A stretch of 64,000 nucleotides of DNA from an uncultured Clostridia bacterium. Lineage in GTDB: Bacteria; Bacillota; Peptococcia; Peptococcales; Peptococcaceae. This document shows, piece by piece, positions 48,830 through 57,285 of the stretch. The DNA lies in the NCBI GenBank assembly GCA_944391625.1, contig CALXUG010000005.1, forward strand, positions 1-64,000. Reading direction: 5' to 3'. How positions within the stretch are numbered: position 1 is the first letter of the stretch; each line of letters starts with the position of its first letter. Made by a program: the position numbers and the translations under genes. The notes below the pieces were generated by a model. It made no database searches and had not been told where the DNA came from. It worked only from the letters and a program-made list of their open reading frames with translations.

Positions 48830-49924
48830 ATGAAGAAAACGAAATGGAAGCAATTAGTAGCAATGTGTTTGGTGGCCGCTATTACTGTGGGGACTATGGC
48901 AGGGTGTGTACAAAAGAATGGTACAGACAGTGCTAGTGGAGACGCGGCAGAGCAAAATGAAAATGTACTGAATGTATATACAGCGCTGGAAGATGATCAG
49001 ATTGCAGATTATCTGGAAGAATTTAAAGAACAGAATTCAGATGTAACAGTTAATATTACCAGAGAGTCTACAGGCATTATCACATCTAAATTACTGGCAG
49101 AAAAAGATAATCCTGTGGCCGATGTTGTGTGGGGATTATCTGCAACTAGCTTGCTGGTATTGAAACAGGAAGGCATGTTGGAACCATATGCGCCGGCAGG
49201 TGTTGAAAATGTTTTGGAGCAATTTAAAGATGATGCGGATGTTCCTTCTTGGGTTGGTATTGACGCTTGGGAAACTGCATGGATTGTCAACAAAGAAGTA
49301 TTGAAATCCAAAGGAATTGACACAGTACCAACTTCTTATACGGATTTATTGGACCCTAAATATCAAGGTCTGATTGCGATGAGTAACCCGGCTTCTTCTG
49401 GTACAGGTTTACTGACAGTGAACGGTATTTTGAATTTGTACGGTGAAGAAGAAGGATGGAATTACTTAGATGAGCTGGATAAAAACGTAGCTGTATATAT
49501 GCATTCTGGCAGTCAGCCTGCAAAAGAGACCGCTACAGGTGAATATGGTATCGGTGTATCATTTGGTTATAGATGTTTATTATCTGCGCAAGAAGTGGGT
49601 AGCGATATCTGTGAAGCAGTATTTCCAGAAGAAGGTTCTGGTTGGGACATGGAAGCCAATGCTTTGATTAAAAAAGATGGTGAAAAAGAGATTGCTAAAA
49701 GATTTTTAGATTGGGCGATTTCGGACAATGCTATGAAAAAATATGCAACCAACTATCCAATCGTAGCGACAGGTGTAGGTGGTACAATTCCGGAAGGATA
49801 TCCTGAAAATCCGGTAGAACAGCTGTTGCCAATTGATTTCAATGTTGCGGCTCAGAATAGAGAGGCGACATTGGAACAGTGGTCTGAGCGATATGATGCG
49901 AAAAGCGCACAGAAAGAACAGTAA
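48830..49924 (+). CDS. ABC transporter substrate-binding lipoprotein, aminoethylphosphonate/iron type
   Basis: 364 residues. Lipoprotein signal with lipobox T-M-A-G-C26, then a class-type II binding protein: V-L-N-V-Y-T-A-L-E-D-D, A-D-V-V-W-G-L-S-A-T and W-E-T-A-W-I-V-N-K. These are shared by 2-aminoethylphosphonate (PhnS-like) and ferric-iron binding proteins. Placed after the C-P lyase genes, a phosphonate ligand is most likely. The ATG follows AAGGAGG. It is anchored outside the membrane and feeds the permease encoded two genes on. Confidence 0.87.
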   Translation: MKKTKWKQLVAMCLVAAITVGTMAGCVQKNGTDSASGDAAEQNENVLNVYTALEDDQIADYLEEFKEQNSDVTVNITRESTGIITSKLLAEKDNPVADVVWGLSATSLLVLKQEGMLEPYAPAGVENVLEQFKDDADVPSWVGIDAWETAWIVNKEVLKSKGIDTVPTSYTDLLDPKYQGLIAMSNPASSGTGLLTVNGILNLYGEEEGWNYLDELDKNVAVYMHSGSQPAKETATGEYGIGVSFGYRCLLSAQEVGSDICEAVFPEEGSGWDMEANALIKKDGEKEIAKRFLDWAISDNAMKKYATNYPIVATGVGGTIPEGYPENPVEQLLPIDFNVAAQNREATLEQWSERYDAKSAQKEQ

Positions 49925-49941
49925 GACAGAAGGAGATTATT

Positions 49942-50958
49942 ATGAGCGTTAGTTTAAAGGTATCGGATGTGTCAAAGGTATTCGAGAAAAACGTGGCGCT
50001 GAACAATGTCAATTTGGAAATCCAAGCAGGTGAATTTGTATGCCTGCTTGGTCCTTCTGGTTGTGGCAAATCTACATTGTTGCGGTTGATTGCCGGGCTG
50101 GATCGTCCAACTTCCGGGCAGATTTATATTGGAAACAGGGAGGTAACCAATCTTCCGCCGTCCAGAAGAAACTTTGGCATTATGTTTCAGTCCTATGCGT
50201 TATTTCCTAACTTAACTGCATACGAAAACGTAGCCTATGGATTACGAAATAAGAGGATGAAAAAGAGTGATATTGACGCACGTGTCAATCGGCTTTTTGA
50301 TATGATTCGATTATCTCATGCAAAAAATCGTTTGCCGGCACAAATGTCCGGCGGGGAGCAGCAACGTGTGGCTTTAGCGAGAGCGTTGGCTACGGAACCT
50401 GATTTTTTACTGTTAGATGAACCATTGTCTGCGTTGGACGCCAAGGTACGATTGTCATTGCGTAAAGAGATATGCAATATTCAGAAAGAAATGAAGTTAA
50501 CTACGATTATGGTGACGCATGATCAGGACGAAGCGCTGACTATGGCAGATCGTATCGTAGTAATGAATAAATCAGTGATCATGCAATCTGGTACACCGGA
50601 AGAAATTTATGAGCATCCAGAAAATCCTTTTGTGGCTGATTTTATTGGCTCAATTAATTTTATTGATGCAGAAAAAAGTAAAACGTATGGTTTAGGTGAT
50701 AAAGGGCAGACTGCGATTCGTCCTGAAAAAATTGTATTATCTCGAAAAGAAAGCGGTTCTAGTTTACGCGGTGAGATTACAGATATTGAATTTCGCGGTT
50801 TTTATGATCGTGTTACAGTAGTAATTACCAATTGCTTGTGTGGCGATATAACACTGGCAGTAGATGTTCCGTTTCAGACAGCAAAGTATATGGATTTCCA
50901 TGTGCATGAAAGTGTATATGTAAACCTTCCAAAGGAAGAAGTACTAGCCTTTGAATAA
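49942..50958 (+). CDS. ABC transporter ATPase, aminoethylphosphonate type (PhnT-like)
   Basis: 338 residues. Walker A G-P-S-G-C-G-K-S-T, signature M-S-G-G-E-Q-Q-R-V-A, Walker B L-L-L-D-E-P-L-S-A-L-D, then a C-terminal TOBE-like domain (I-R-P-E-K-I-V-L). This is the spermidine/iron/phosphonate importer class. Seventeen bases after the binding-protein gene and 28 before the permease, so one transcript. Substrate assignment depends on context. Confidence 0.9.
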   Translation: MSVSLKVSDVSKVFEKNVALNNVNLEIQAGEFVCLLGPSGCGKSTLLRLIAGLDRPTSGQIYIGNREVTNLPPSRRNFGIMFQSYALFPNLTAYENVAYGLRNKRMKKSDIDARVNRLFDMIRLSHAKNRLPAQMSGGEQQRVALARALATEPDFLLLDEPLSALDAKVRLSLRKEICNIQKEMKLTTIMVTHDQDEALTMADRIVVMNKSVIMQSGTPEEIYEHPENPFVADFIGSINFIDAEKSKTYGLGDKGQTAIRPEKIVLSRKESGSSLRGEITDIEFRGFYDRVTVVITNCLCGDITLAVDVPFQTAKYMDFHVHESVYVNLPKEEVLAFE

Positions 50959-50986
50959 ATATTTGGAAGGAAGGTAATTCAAGCTA

Positions 50987-52690
50987 ATGAGTATGATAAG
51001 AGAAAAATTAGAACAGATTACAAGAGAAGATATCATGCGTTTTGTAGCATTATATTCGGTAGCTGCTTTTTTAGTATTGTTCTTGGTGTGTCCGCTATGT
51101 ATATTATTTGCAAAAGCGTTTCAATATAAAGATGGTAGCTTTGCGGGTTTCACGCAGTTCATAAAATATTTCTCCAGCAATGCTATGGTATACTCTATTT
51201 CAAATACTTTTTTTATTGCTATTGTATCTACAATCATTGCAGTTACATTGGCATTTTTATTCGCCTATTCGTTGTCACGGAAAAATGTACCGATGAAAGA
51301 ATTCTTTCGCTATGTAGGTATGGTGCCTCTTTTTGCACCCACTATGCTCTTGGGGATTGCATTGATTTATTTATTTGGCAATAAGGGAATGTTGACAACG
51401 TTGGGAATACAAATTCCTCTATATGGAAAAGTTGGTATCATTATAGCAGAAAGTATCTATTGTTTTCCGGTAGCAACAACTATTTTGATGGTAGCTTTTT
51501 CAGCAGCAGATAATCGCTTATATGAGGCGGCAGATACTATGGGGACGTCTGCATTGCGCAAAATGCTTACAATTACAATTCCAAATGTTAAATATGGGCT
51601 TATTAGTGCAATTTTTGTGGCTTTTACCTACAGCTTTACCGATTTTGGTGCTCCGTCTGTGGTGGGTGGTAATTTCAATGTACTGGCTACAGACGTGTAC
51701 AAGCAGGTGGTAGGACAGCAGAATTTTAATATGGGTGCTGTAGTTGGCATTATTTTGTTGTTTCCGGCAGTGTTGTCTTTTGTGGTAGATCGTATTACCA
51801 GCCAGAAACAAAGTGCAGCAATCAGTGCTAAATCTGTGCCATATCAGATTAAACCGCATAAAATAACGGATTTTGTTGCCACGGTATTTTGCAGTATTGT
51901 TGCAATAGCGATGATTTTGTTTTTCGCAGTTGCGTTATTTGCTTCTCTGATTAAATTGTGGCCATATAATTTGACACTTACATTGTCTAATTATGATTTG
52001 AGTCATGTTTCAGCTGGCAATGGTGTTATTGGATTCCGTAACTCCGTATTGATTTCACTAATGACGGCATTTCTAGGGACAATTTTGACATTTGTGGGTG
52101 CATATATGATAGAGAAGAATTATAGGTTCCCATTAAGCAGAAAAATTACTTACTTTTTATCTATAATGCCGTTGGCTATTCCGGGTACAGTGGTAGGTTT
52201 GAGTTTTATTTTATTTTTCAATGCTTCTGCTTTTCAAATTCCCTTTACGGATTACAGTATAATTAATCCGTTTCATAGTATTTACGGTACAATCTGGATT
52301 ATCATGCTGGCAAATATGGTACACTTTTATTCTGTGCCGTTTTCTACCGCTACAACAGCGTTGAAACGGATTGACAGAGAGTTTGAAACAGTGTCCGAAT
52401 CGTTAAATGTACCATTTTATAAAACGCTGTGGCGTGTTACATTACCAATGTGTTTTCCAGCCATTTGCGAAATGTGGGTGTATTTTTTTGTTAACTCGTT
52501 GGTAACAATATCTGCGGTAGTGTTTTTATATTTTCCAACAGCACCAATTGCGTCCGTCATGATTGTTAGTATGCAGGGAGCAGGACAAACAGCACCTGCT
52601 GCAGCAATGTGTATGGTATTACTGTTTATCAATTTGGGTGTGCGTTTGATTTATGAAATCATTCATAGACGGCAGAGTCATGGCATCTGA
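50987..52690 (+). CDS. ABC transporter permease, fused two-domain (PhnU/FbpB type)
   Basis: 567 residues, about 12 membrane segments in two halves. Each half has an EAA loop: E-A-A-D-T-M-G-T-S near residue 180 and E-S-L-N-V-P-F near residue 470. A single fused permease is known for putative 2-aminoethylphosphonate and iron importers. Last gene of the phn cluster before a strong terminator. Together with the lipoprotein and ATPase it would import phosphonates for C-P lyase. Confidence 0.9.
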   Translation: MSMIREKLEQITREDIMRFVALYSVAAFLVLFLVCPLCILFAKAFQYKDGSFAGFTQFIKYFSSNAMVYSISNTFFIAIVSTIIAVTLAFLFAYSLSRKNVPMKEFFRYVGMVPLFAPTMLLGIALIYLFGNKGMLTTLGIQIPLYGKVGIIIAESIYCFPVATTILMVAFSAADNRLYEAADTMGTSALRKMLTITIPNVKYGLISAIFVAFTYSFTDFGAPSVVGGNFNVLATDVYKQVVGQQNFNMGAVVGIILLFPAVLSFVVDRITSQKQSAAISAKSVPYQIKPHKITDFVATVFCSIVAIAMILFFAVALFASLIKLWPYNLTLTLSNYDLSHVSAGNGVIGFRNSVLISLMTAFLGTILTFVGAYMIEKNYRFPLSRKITYFLSIMPLAIPGTVVGLSFILFFNASAFQIPFTDYSIINPFHSIYGTIWIIMLANMVHFYSVPFSTATTALKRIDREFETVSESLNVPFYKTLWRVTLPMCFPAICEMWVYFFVNSLVTISAVVFLYFPTAPIASVMIVSMQGAGQTAPAAAMCMVLLFINLGVRLIYEIIHRRQSHGI

Positions 52691-52713
52691 AAATAAAAAA
52701 TAGCAAATTGTAA

Positions 52714-52781
52714 AAGAACCCCCTGGTTTTAATATTTGTTCAAAAGATGAGAACATATATCAAAATCAGGGGGTTCTTAAC
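52714..52781 (+). terminator. Terminator-like stem after the phosphonate importer
   Basis: AAGAACCCCCTG(G)TTTT (52714-52730) pairs with AAAATCAGGGGGTTCTT (52762-52778) around a ~31-base loop. The T run is weak. Confidence 0.75.
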
Positions 52782-52815
52782 AGTGAAAAATTTAAGTTTT
52801 CATCGTTTAACAAGA

Positions 52816-53199
52816 CTATTTTTTCTTATTGCTTTTTTTATTGGCAGTGCTGTTCTTTTTATTGCTGGGTTTGTTGTTATTGCCATTGTTATTTTTCTCT
52901 AATTTTTTCTGTTGAAATTCTTTAAATTTGCCGAAAGTCATCATCAGATAGTAGGTCCCTAAACCTGCACAGACAGAGAAAAACATGACCGGCAGATAAA
53001 TCCACCAAGGTGCGGCGGTTTGCTCTAAAATGCCGGAAGTAAAGGTCCAGACATCGTAATAGATAATGGACAGGCAGGACCAGATAATTAAGAAAATGCT
53101 GAAAATCCGTTGTTGCGGCAGACGGTTTTCTTTGCGAAACTTTCTGGTAAGGAAAATCAACGCCAGCAGCCAAATGGTTAGAATGATTTGTATGAACAT
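52816..53199 (-). CDS. Small membrane protein with Lys/Asn-rich tail
   Basis: 127 residues. Three hydrophobic segments (about 2-18, 31-48 and 67-88) are followed by a basic, low-complexity tail rich in Asn, Lys and Ser (last ~35 residues), likely cytoplasmic and disordered. GGAGG is at good distance from ATG 53199. No family recognised. It is convergent with the phosphonate importer and separated from it by the shared terminator region. Confidence 0.65.
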   Translation of the reverse strand: MFIQIILTIWLLALIFLTRKFRKENRLPQQRIFSIFLIIWSCLSIIYYDVWTFTSGILEQTAAPWWIYLPVMFFSVCAGLGTYYLMMTFGKFKEFQQKKLEKNNNGNNNKPSNKKNSTANKKSNKKK

Positions 53200-53378
53200 A
53201 AAGCAGTTAAATGCCTCCTTAATTGAAAATGATATGTCATTAAGTGTAACATATTTTAAAATAACTGAAAATGGGTAATTTTTTTATTTTTGTTACACTT
53301 TTTTCTAATTCTGTAGTATAATATATATAAATAAAAGTAAAGTTTATGTTTTAAAAATGAACATCCAATAATAAAAAT

Positions 53379-53429
53379 AACAGCAGGTGGAACGACAGAT
53401 GTAATACCGTTCTTACTGCTGTTTTTTAT
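53379..53429. terminator. Terminator-like hairpin, probably bidirectional
   Basis: AACAGCAG (53379-53386) and CTGCTGTT (53416-53423) with an inner GAAC/GTTC pair and T6 on the plus strand. No plus-strand gene ends here, so it may attenuate transcription toward 53553. Confidence 0.6.
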
Positions 53430-53552
53430 TTTATGTTGCGGTTTTTCGGTTTTATATGCCTTGCGAAGAAGGTGCAATGGTGGAGGACGGAAACGGGAAA
53501 GGAGAATGGAGACAATTGTCAATGCGGCATATAACATAGAAGGGATAATTTT

Positions 53553-53993
53553 ATGGAAGATTATAAAAAACGTTGGTCCTATTTATGTCAGTTATTAGTA
53601 AAGCAATTTATTACCTGTGAAAATCAAACGGTGCAGAAACAATACTTTGCTCAGTTGACAGAGCGAGAACAGGAGATTATCTGTATTCACTTATTAACCT
53701 TTTATATGGCAAGAGGGGGATTACTGCGGTTTTATAGCAGCTGTAACGTAAAGCAGGTACAGATCGCGGCCTGTGCCATGTTTAAAATGGATGTTGCAGT
53801 TGTGGGAACATTGATTCAGGAAGGATATCAGATTTTGGAGCCAGTTCTGCAAATCTGGCAGGGCAATACCATGCAGGATTTACTGTGTCATCTGACGGAA
53901 GCGGAAAAGCAAAAAATATATCTACTGGATCAGTCTTATCGGCAAACGGAACAAAAAATTTTTTTACAGGCATACAGTCGTTATGCTGGATAA
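53553..53993 (+). CDS. Hypothetical cytoplasmic protein
   Basis: 146 residues, helical, with no signal peptide or membrane segment. G-G-L-L-R-F-Y-S-S-C-N-V-K-Q-V-Q and A-A-C-A-M-F-K-M-D-V-A-V-V-G-T-L recall, weakly, the DMP19/DUF4375 fold, but I am not confident. AGAAGGG lies upstream of the ATG. Stands alone between two terminators. Confidence 0.6.
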   Translation: MEDYKKRWSYLCQLLVKQFITCENQTVQKQYFAQLTEREQEIICIHLLTFYMARGGLLRFYSSCNVKQVQIAACAMFKMDVAVVGTLIQEGYQILEPVLQIWQGNTMQDLLCHLTEAEKQKIYLLDQSYRQTEQKIFLQAYSRYAG

Positions 53994-54078
53994 CAAATGA
54001 AAATGAAAAGTACAGGCAAGGTTAATACAAAATGAAAAACGAAATGGTAGAACAAATAATCAGAATAAAATGATGCTT

Positions 54079-54129
54079 AAAAGCAGTCAGTTTCTAGTCA
54101 TTTAAGACGGAAAACTGGCTGCTTTTTGG
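54079..54129 (+). terminator. Terminator after the 53.5-kb gene
   Basis: AAAAGCAGTCAGTTT (54079-54093) and AAAACTGGCTGCTTTTT pair over ~14 bases. Confidence 0.85.
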
Positions 54130-54235
54130 AAATAGATTGAACTTGCAGTTTGGTCTTTTCGAGAATTTCAAATGATGCTAATAATATAAGAAATCTAAAC
54201 CGATTTTGATGCCCGAAGGTAAAGAACAGCATTCA

Positions 54236-55255
54236 TTAGTTGCGTTCATAGTCGGCTCGTAGTTGTCCGCAGGCTGCATTAACGGATGAGCCGAATTCAC
54301 GGCGCATAGTTACAGTGATATGGTTCTTTTTTAAGATATCGTAAAAAGTAATAATTTGTTGCTGGCTACTTTTTGTAAAGCCTAAATTTTGTGTTTGATT
54401 ATACGGGATCAGATTAACATGAAAAGCATCGGAACCAATTAAATCAGACAACATCTGCGCTTGCTGTGGTGTGTCATTGATATCCTGCAGCATTGTGTAT
54501 TCTAACATTATTTTTTTTCCTGTTTGTTGAATATAAAAACGAGCTGCATCCATCAATTGTGTTATTGGGTAGCGACGATTGATCGGCATCAGCCTGCTGC
54601 GGGTTTGCTCATCTGGTGCATGAAGACTGATAGCCAGTAACCCATGGTAAGTATGTGTGGCATATGCTTCAATTTGCGGTGCCAGACCGCAGGTAGATAC
54701 TGTGATATGGTTGGAGCCGAGAGCCAATCCATAAGGATGCTGGATAATTTCTAAAAACTGCATGACATTTTGATAATTATCAAAGGGTTCACCGATTCCC
54801 ATCAGCACAATGTTGGATATGGTAACGTGCAGAAACTTCTGTACGAAGATAATCTGGCTTACCAATTCCTGCGGCTGCAAATTGCGTACTTTTTTAAAAC
54901 GGCCGCTCTGACAGAAATTACAGGCCATGTTGCAGCCTACCTGACTGGAAATGCAAAGACTGTTTCCGTATTTTTGACGCATGAGAACAGCCTCGATTAA
55001 GCTGTCATCCTGTAAGGCAAAAAGAAATTTTTCTGTGTTTTCTCCGCTGCTTTGTTGTAAAAGACGTGGCAGAGACAGTGAAAAGTCGGTTTGCAATTGT
55101 TCCTTTAAGCTTTGTCGGATGTTTAGAAGCTCTTGAAAAGAATTGATTTGCTGCTGATATAAGCCTTTAAAAATAAAAGGTGCTTTGGTAATTTTCTCAC
55201 CGGAGGCTATGAGATAGTCTTCCAATTGAGAAAAGGTAAGTCCATAAATATTCAT
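54236..55255 (-). CDS. Cfr/RlmN-family radical SAM methyltransferase
   Basis: 339 residues. Radical SAM cluster C108-x3-C112-x2-C115 (G-C-N-M-A-C-N-F-C), G-I-G-E-P-F-D-N for SAM, and the methyl-carrying Cys329 in N-A-A-C-G-Q-L. The family methylates A2503 of 23S rRNA at C2 (RlmN) or C8 (Cfr). After the cluster it reads C-Q-S-G-R-F-K-K-V-R-N-L, whereas RlmN usually has C-A-T-G. F-G-S-S-V-N-A-A-C-G-Q-L is closer to Cfr (F-G-x-x-x-x-A-A-C-G-Q-L) than to RlmN (R-G-x-D-I). So it may be a second, divergent paralog rather than the housekeeping RlmN. GGAGCACCT precedes the ATG. Confidence 0.83.
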   Translation of the reverse strand: MNIYGLTFSQLEDYLIASGEKITKAPFIFKGLYQQQINSFQELLNIRQSLKEQLQTDFSLSLPRLLQQSSGENTEKFLFALQDDSLIEAVLMRQKYGNSLCISSQVGCNMACNFCQSGRFKKVRNLQPQELVSQIIFVQKFLHVTISNIVLMGIGEPFDNYQNVMQFLEIIQHPYGLALGSNHITVSTCGLAPQIEAYATHTYHGLLAISLHAPDEQTRSRLMPINRRYPITQLMDAARFYIQQTGKKIMLEYTMLQDINDTPQQAQMLSDLIGSDAFHVNLIPYNQTQNLGFTKSSQQQIITFYDILKKNHITVTMRREFGSSVNAACGQLRADYERN

Positions 55256-55289
55256 ATAGGTGCTCCTTAATTACTCATCTTTCTTTTTT

Positions 55290-55311
55290 TATCTTATCAT
55301 AAGATAAGATA
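55290..55311. promoter_or_regulatory. Perfect inverted repeat upstream of the Cfr/RlmN-like gene
   Basis: TATCTTATC (55290-55298) and GATAAGATA (55303-55311) around ATAA, 35 bases upstream of the start codon. A likely operator or leader hairpin of the minus-strand gene. Confidence 0.6.
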
Positions 55312-55391
55312 AAAGAAAACGCAAAGCTGCTGCAAAATTATTTATGAAAGATGTGAAACATGGAAATGATATTTAACCTAAATGTAGAAAG

Positions 55392-55453
55392 AACCTTGCG
55401 AAAGAGGAGGCCAACAATGGTTCGTCTTTCAGCAAGGTTTTGGAATGATCTGC
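55392..55453 (+). other. Stem-loop with ribosome site and start codon in the loop
   Basis: AACCTTGC-GAAAGA (55392-55405) pairs with TCTTTC-A-GCAAGGTT (55435-55449), one bulge, followed by TTTGG. The loop contains GAGGAGG-like sequence and ATG 55418, which opens a 14-codon frame (M-V-R-L-S-A-R-F-W-N-D-L-L-H). Could be a terminator, a leader peptide or chance. Confidence 0.4.
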
Positions 55454-55628
55454 TGCATTAATTGTAACGATAAGTATATTTGGGCGAAAATGTTCCTGTT
55501 TTACAATGAATAGACGTAGTTATGAAAAAAATACGTTTGTCCATAATAAAACTATATCAGGAATTTTGCATTTAGGCATAAATATAGTAAAAATATTAGT
55601 TTTTGCGGTTAAAATTGTTATAAAGATA

Positions 55629-56003
55629 TTACGTTTTTTGTTTTTGCTGTTCTTCTTTTTGTCTCGCTAATAAGTAACTGAGAAAATCCAACAACATTTT
55701 CCGTTTTTCAGTGGATAAGGTTGACAAAGCGGAAGCGATTTCACCAAGCGTTTTTCCCTGAACGTAAATTTTGTCCATTTCTGTTGATGGCTTTTGAAAA
55801 GTTGTCAGGCCCAGTAGAAAATCGGAGGAGACGTTGTAGAACTTTGCCAGCTTAACCAAATAGTCAAGCGGAAGGGAAGTGTGACCTTTTTCGTAGTTCG
55901 AATAGGTTTGCTGTACGACACCCAAATGCTTAGCGATGGTGTCCTGTTTTAATTCGTGATCTTCCCGCAAATTGCGGATAATTTCAGGTGTGCGTTCTGA
56001 CAT
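55629..56003 (-). CDS. XRE-family regulator
   Basis: 124 residues from ATG 56003, preceded by AGGTG; a reading from 56018 adds five residues. I-I-R-N-L-R-E-D-H-E-L-K-Q-D-T-I-A-K-H-L with Q-Q-T-Y-S-N-Y-E-K-G-H is the helix-turn-helix. D-Y-L-V-K-L-A-K-F-Y-N-V-S-S-D-F-L-L-G is the classic closing helix. The C-terminal helix (residues 88-124) ends in a Gln/Lys-rich tail. Target unknown; an AT-rich 440-base gap separates it from the resolvase gene. Confidence 0.85.
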   Translation of the reverse strand: MSERTPEIIRNLREDHELKQDTIAKHLGVVQQTYSNYEKGHTSLPLDYLVKLAKFYNVSSDFLLGLTTFQKPSTEMDKIYVQGKTLGEIASALSTLSTEKRKMLLDFLSYLLARQKEEQQKQKT

Positions 56004-56445
56004 GATAACACCTCTCATTTTATTAAAATAGTTGCGAATTCAATGTACCATACCCTCAAAAGAAAGACTGCTTTTTACCTGATTCTTATGTATTATTATT
56101 CATTAAAACTATAAATATTAGTGTAAAACTACAGAAAATGTGGTATATTATTCTTTTTATGCATATTTTTTATAAAAACAGGAATTTATAAGATAATAAA
56201 AGATATTTTGTAATTGAATATAAATTAAGGATTCAAAGTTAAATATATACAATCGCATTAGAATTATATAAACGTTCCTATTCTATCATTCGTGTAGGGA
56301 TGTTTTTTTATATAAAAATATCATACCTGTTTGTGAATTCTTTTCATTTTCTGGGGAGCAATGATACACTTTTAATGTCAGCAGTTTACTTTAAAGATGA
56401 GTAGAAATAGTTGTAGCAGATTGATCACAAAAGGAGCGGAAAAGA
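56004..56445. other. AT-rich gap before the resolvase gene
   Basis: About 440 very AT-rich bases with no supported gene. A terminator-like hairpin, AACGTTCCTA (56271-56280) with TAGGGATGTT (56295-56304) followed by seven T, lies on the plus strand. Resolvase res sites would be expected here, but I cannot identify clear subsites. Confidence 0.45.
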
Positions 56446-57045
56446 ATGGCAATTTATGGTTATGTAAGAGTATCAACAAGAGAACAGAATGAAGACAGAC
56501 AGTTGGCTGCTTTAACCCAATATGATATTCCAGAAGGCAATTTATATATGGATAAACTTAGCGGGAAGGATTTTAAACGGCCCGCTTATCGAAAATTGAT
56601 GCGGCGCTTAAAACCGGATGATGTATTAATTGTAAAGAGTATTGATCGGTTGGGGCGTAACTATAAAGAAATTATGGAGCAATGGAGGATTATTACCAAA
56701 GAGAAGCGGGCGGATATTCGCGTGATTGATACTCCATTGTTAGATACCACATACTGTAAAGATTTATTGGGAACTTTTATCGCAGATCTTGTCTTAGCGG
56801 TTATGTCCTATACTGCCCAGATGGAACGAGAAAATATCAGACAACGGCAGGCAGAAGGCATTGCTGCTGCGAAAGCCCGTGGTGTACAATTTGGGCGTCC
56901 GCAGATTGAATTGCCGGAAGATTTTGCACAGCAGTATGGGCTGTGGCGCAGCGGAGAAATTACCATTCTGGAATTGGCTGAATATTGTGGTATCTCCCGC
57001 AGTACATTGTATGTTCGCTTGAAAGAATATGAAGAAAGAAACTAA
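56446..57045 (+). CDS. Small serine recombinase (resolvase/invertase family)
   Basis: 199 residues. Y-V-R-V-S-T-R-E-Q-N-E-D-R-Q has the catalytic Ser, K-S-I-D-R-L-G-R-N-Y the catalytic Arg region, and E-L-A-E-Y-C-G-I-S-R-S-T-L-Y-V-R the C-terminal helix-turn-helix. Full length for Tn3-resolvase/Hin-type enzymes. No transposase or inverted target segment is seen beside it, so it may be a domesticated or dimer-resolving enzyme. GGAGCGG precedes the ATG. Confidence 0.9.
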   Translation: MAIYGYVRVSTREQNEDRQLAALTQYDIPEGNLYMDKLSGKDFKRPAYRKLMRRLKPDDVLIVKSIDRLGRNYKEIMEQWRIITKEKRADIRVIDTPLLDTTYCKDLLGTFIADLVLAVMSYTAQMERENIRQRQAEGIAAAKARGVQFGRPQIELPEDFAQQYGLWRSGEITILELAEYCGISRSTLYVRLKEYEERN

Positions 57046-57285
57046 CTTAGGATTTCCTTTTCGCATGATAAAAAAATAAAGATGGAAGCAGGATTTTTTT
57101 AATTTTTGCAGTAATTGAATCAAAGAGAACGGCTGACAAGAGAAATTTGCAGAAAAACAGTGATTTATTTAAAGAAAAATTCAAAAAAAACTTTTCTAGC
57201 AGAGCATTTCGAGGTATAATAATCTGGATGCACAATGCTTAAATCATAATAAATTAATATATTACTATTTAGGAGGAATTTTGAA

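Noticed and set aside
56446-57045. Resolvase as the missing ICE integrase
   Set aside because: It is a 199-residue small serine recombinase 35 kb away in chromosomal context and lacks the large-recombinase domains; nothing ties it to the ICE.
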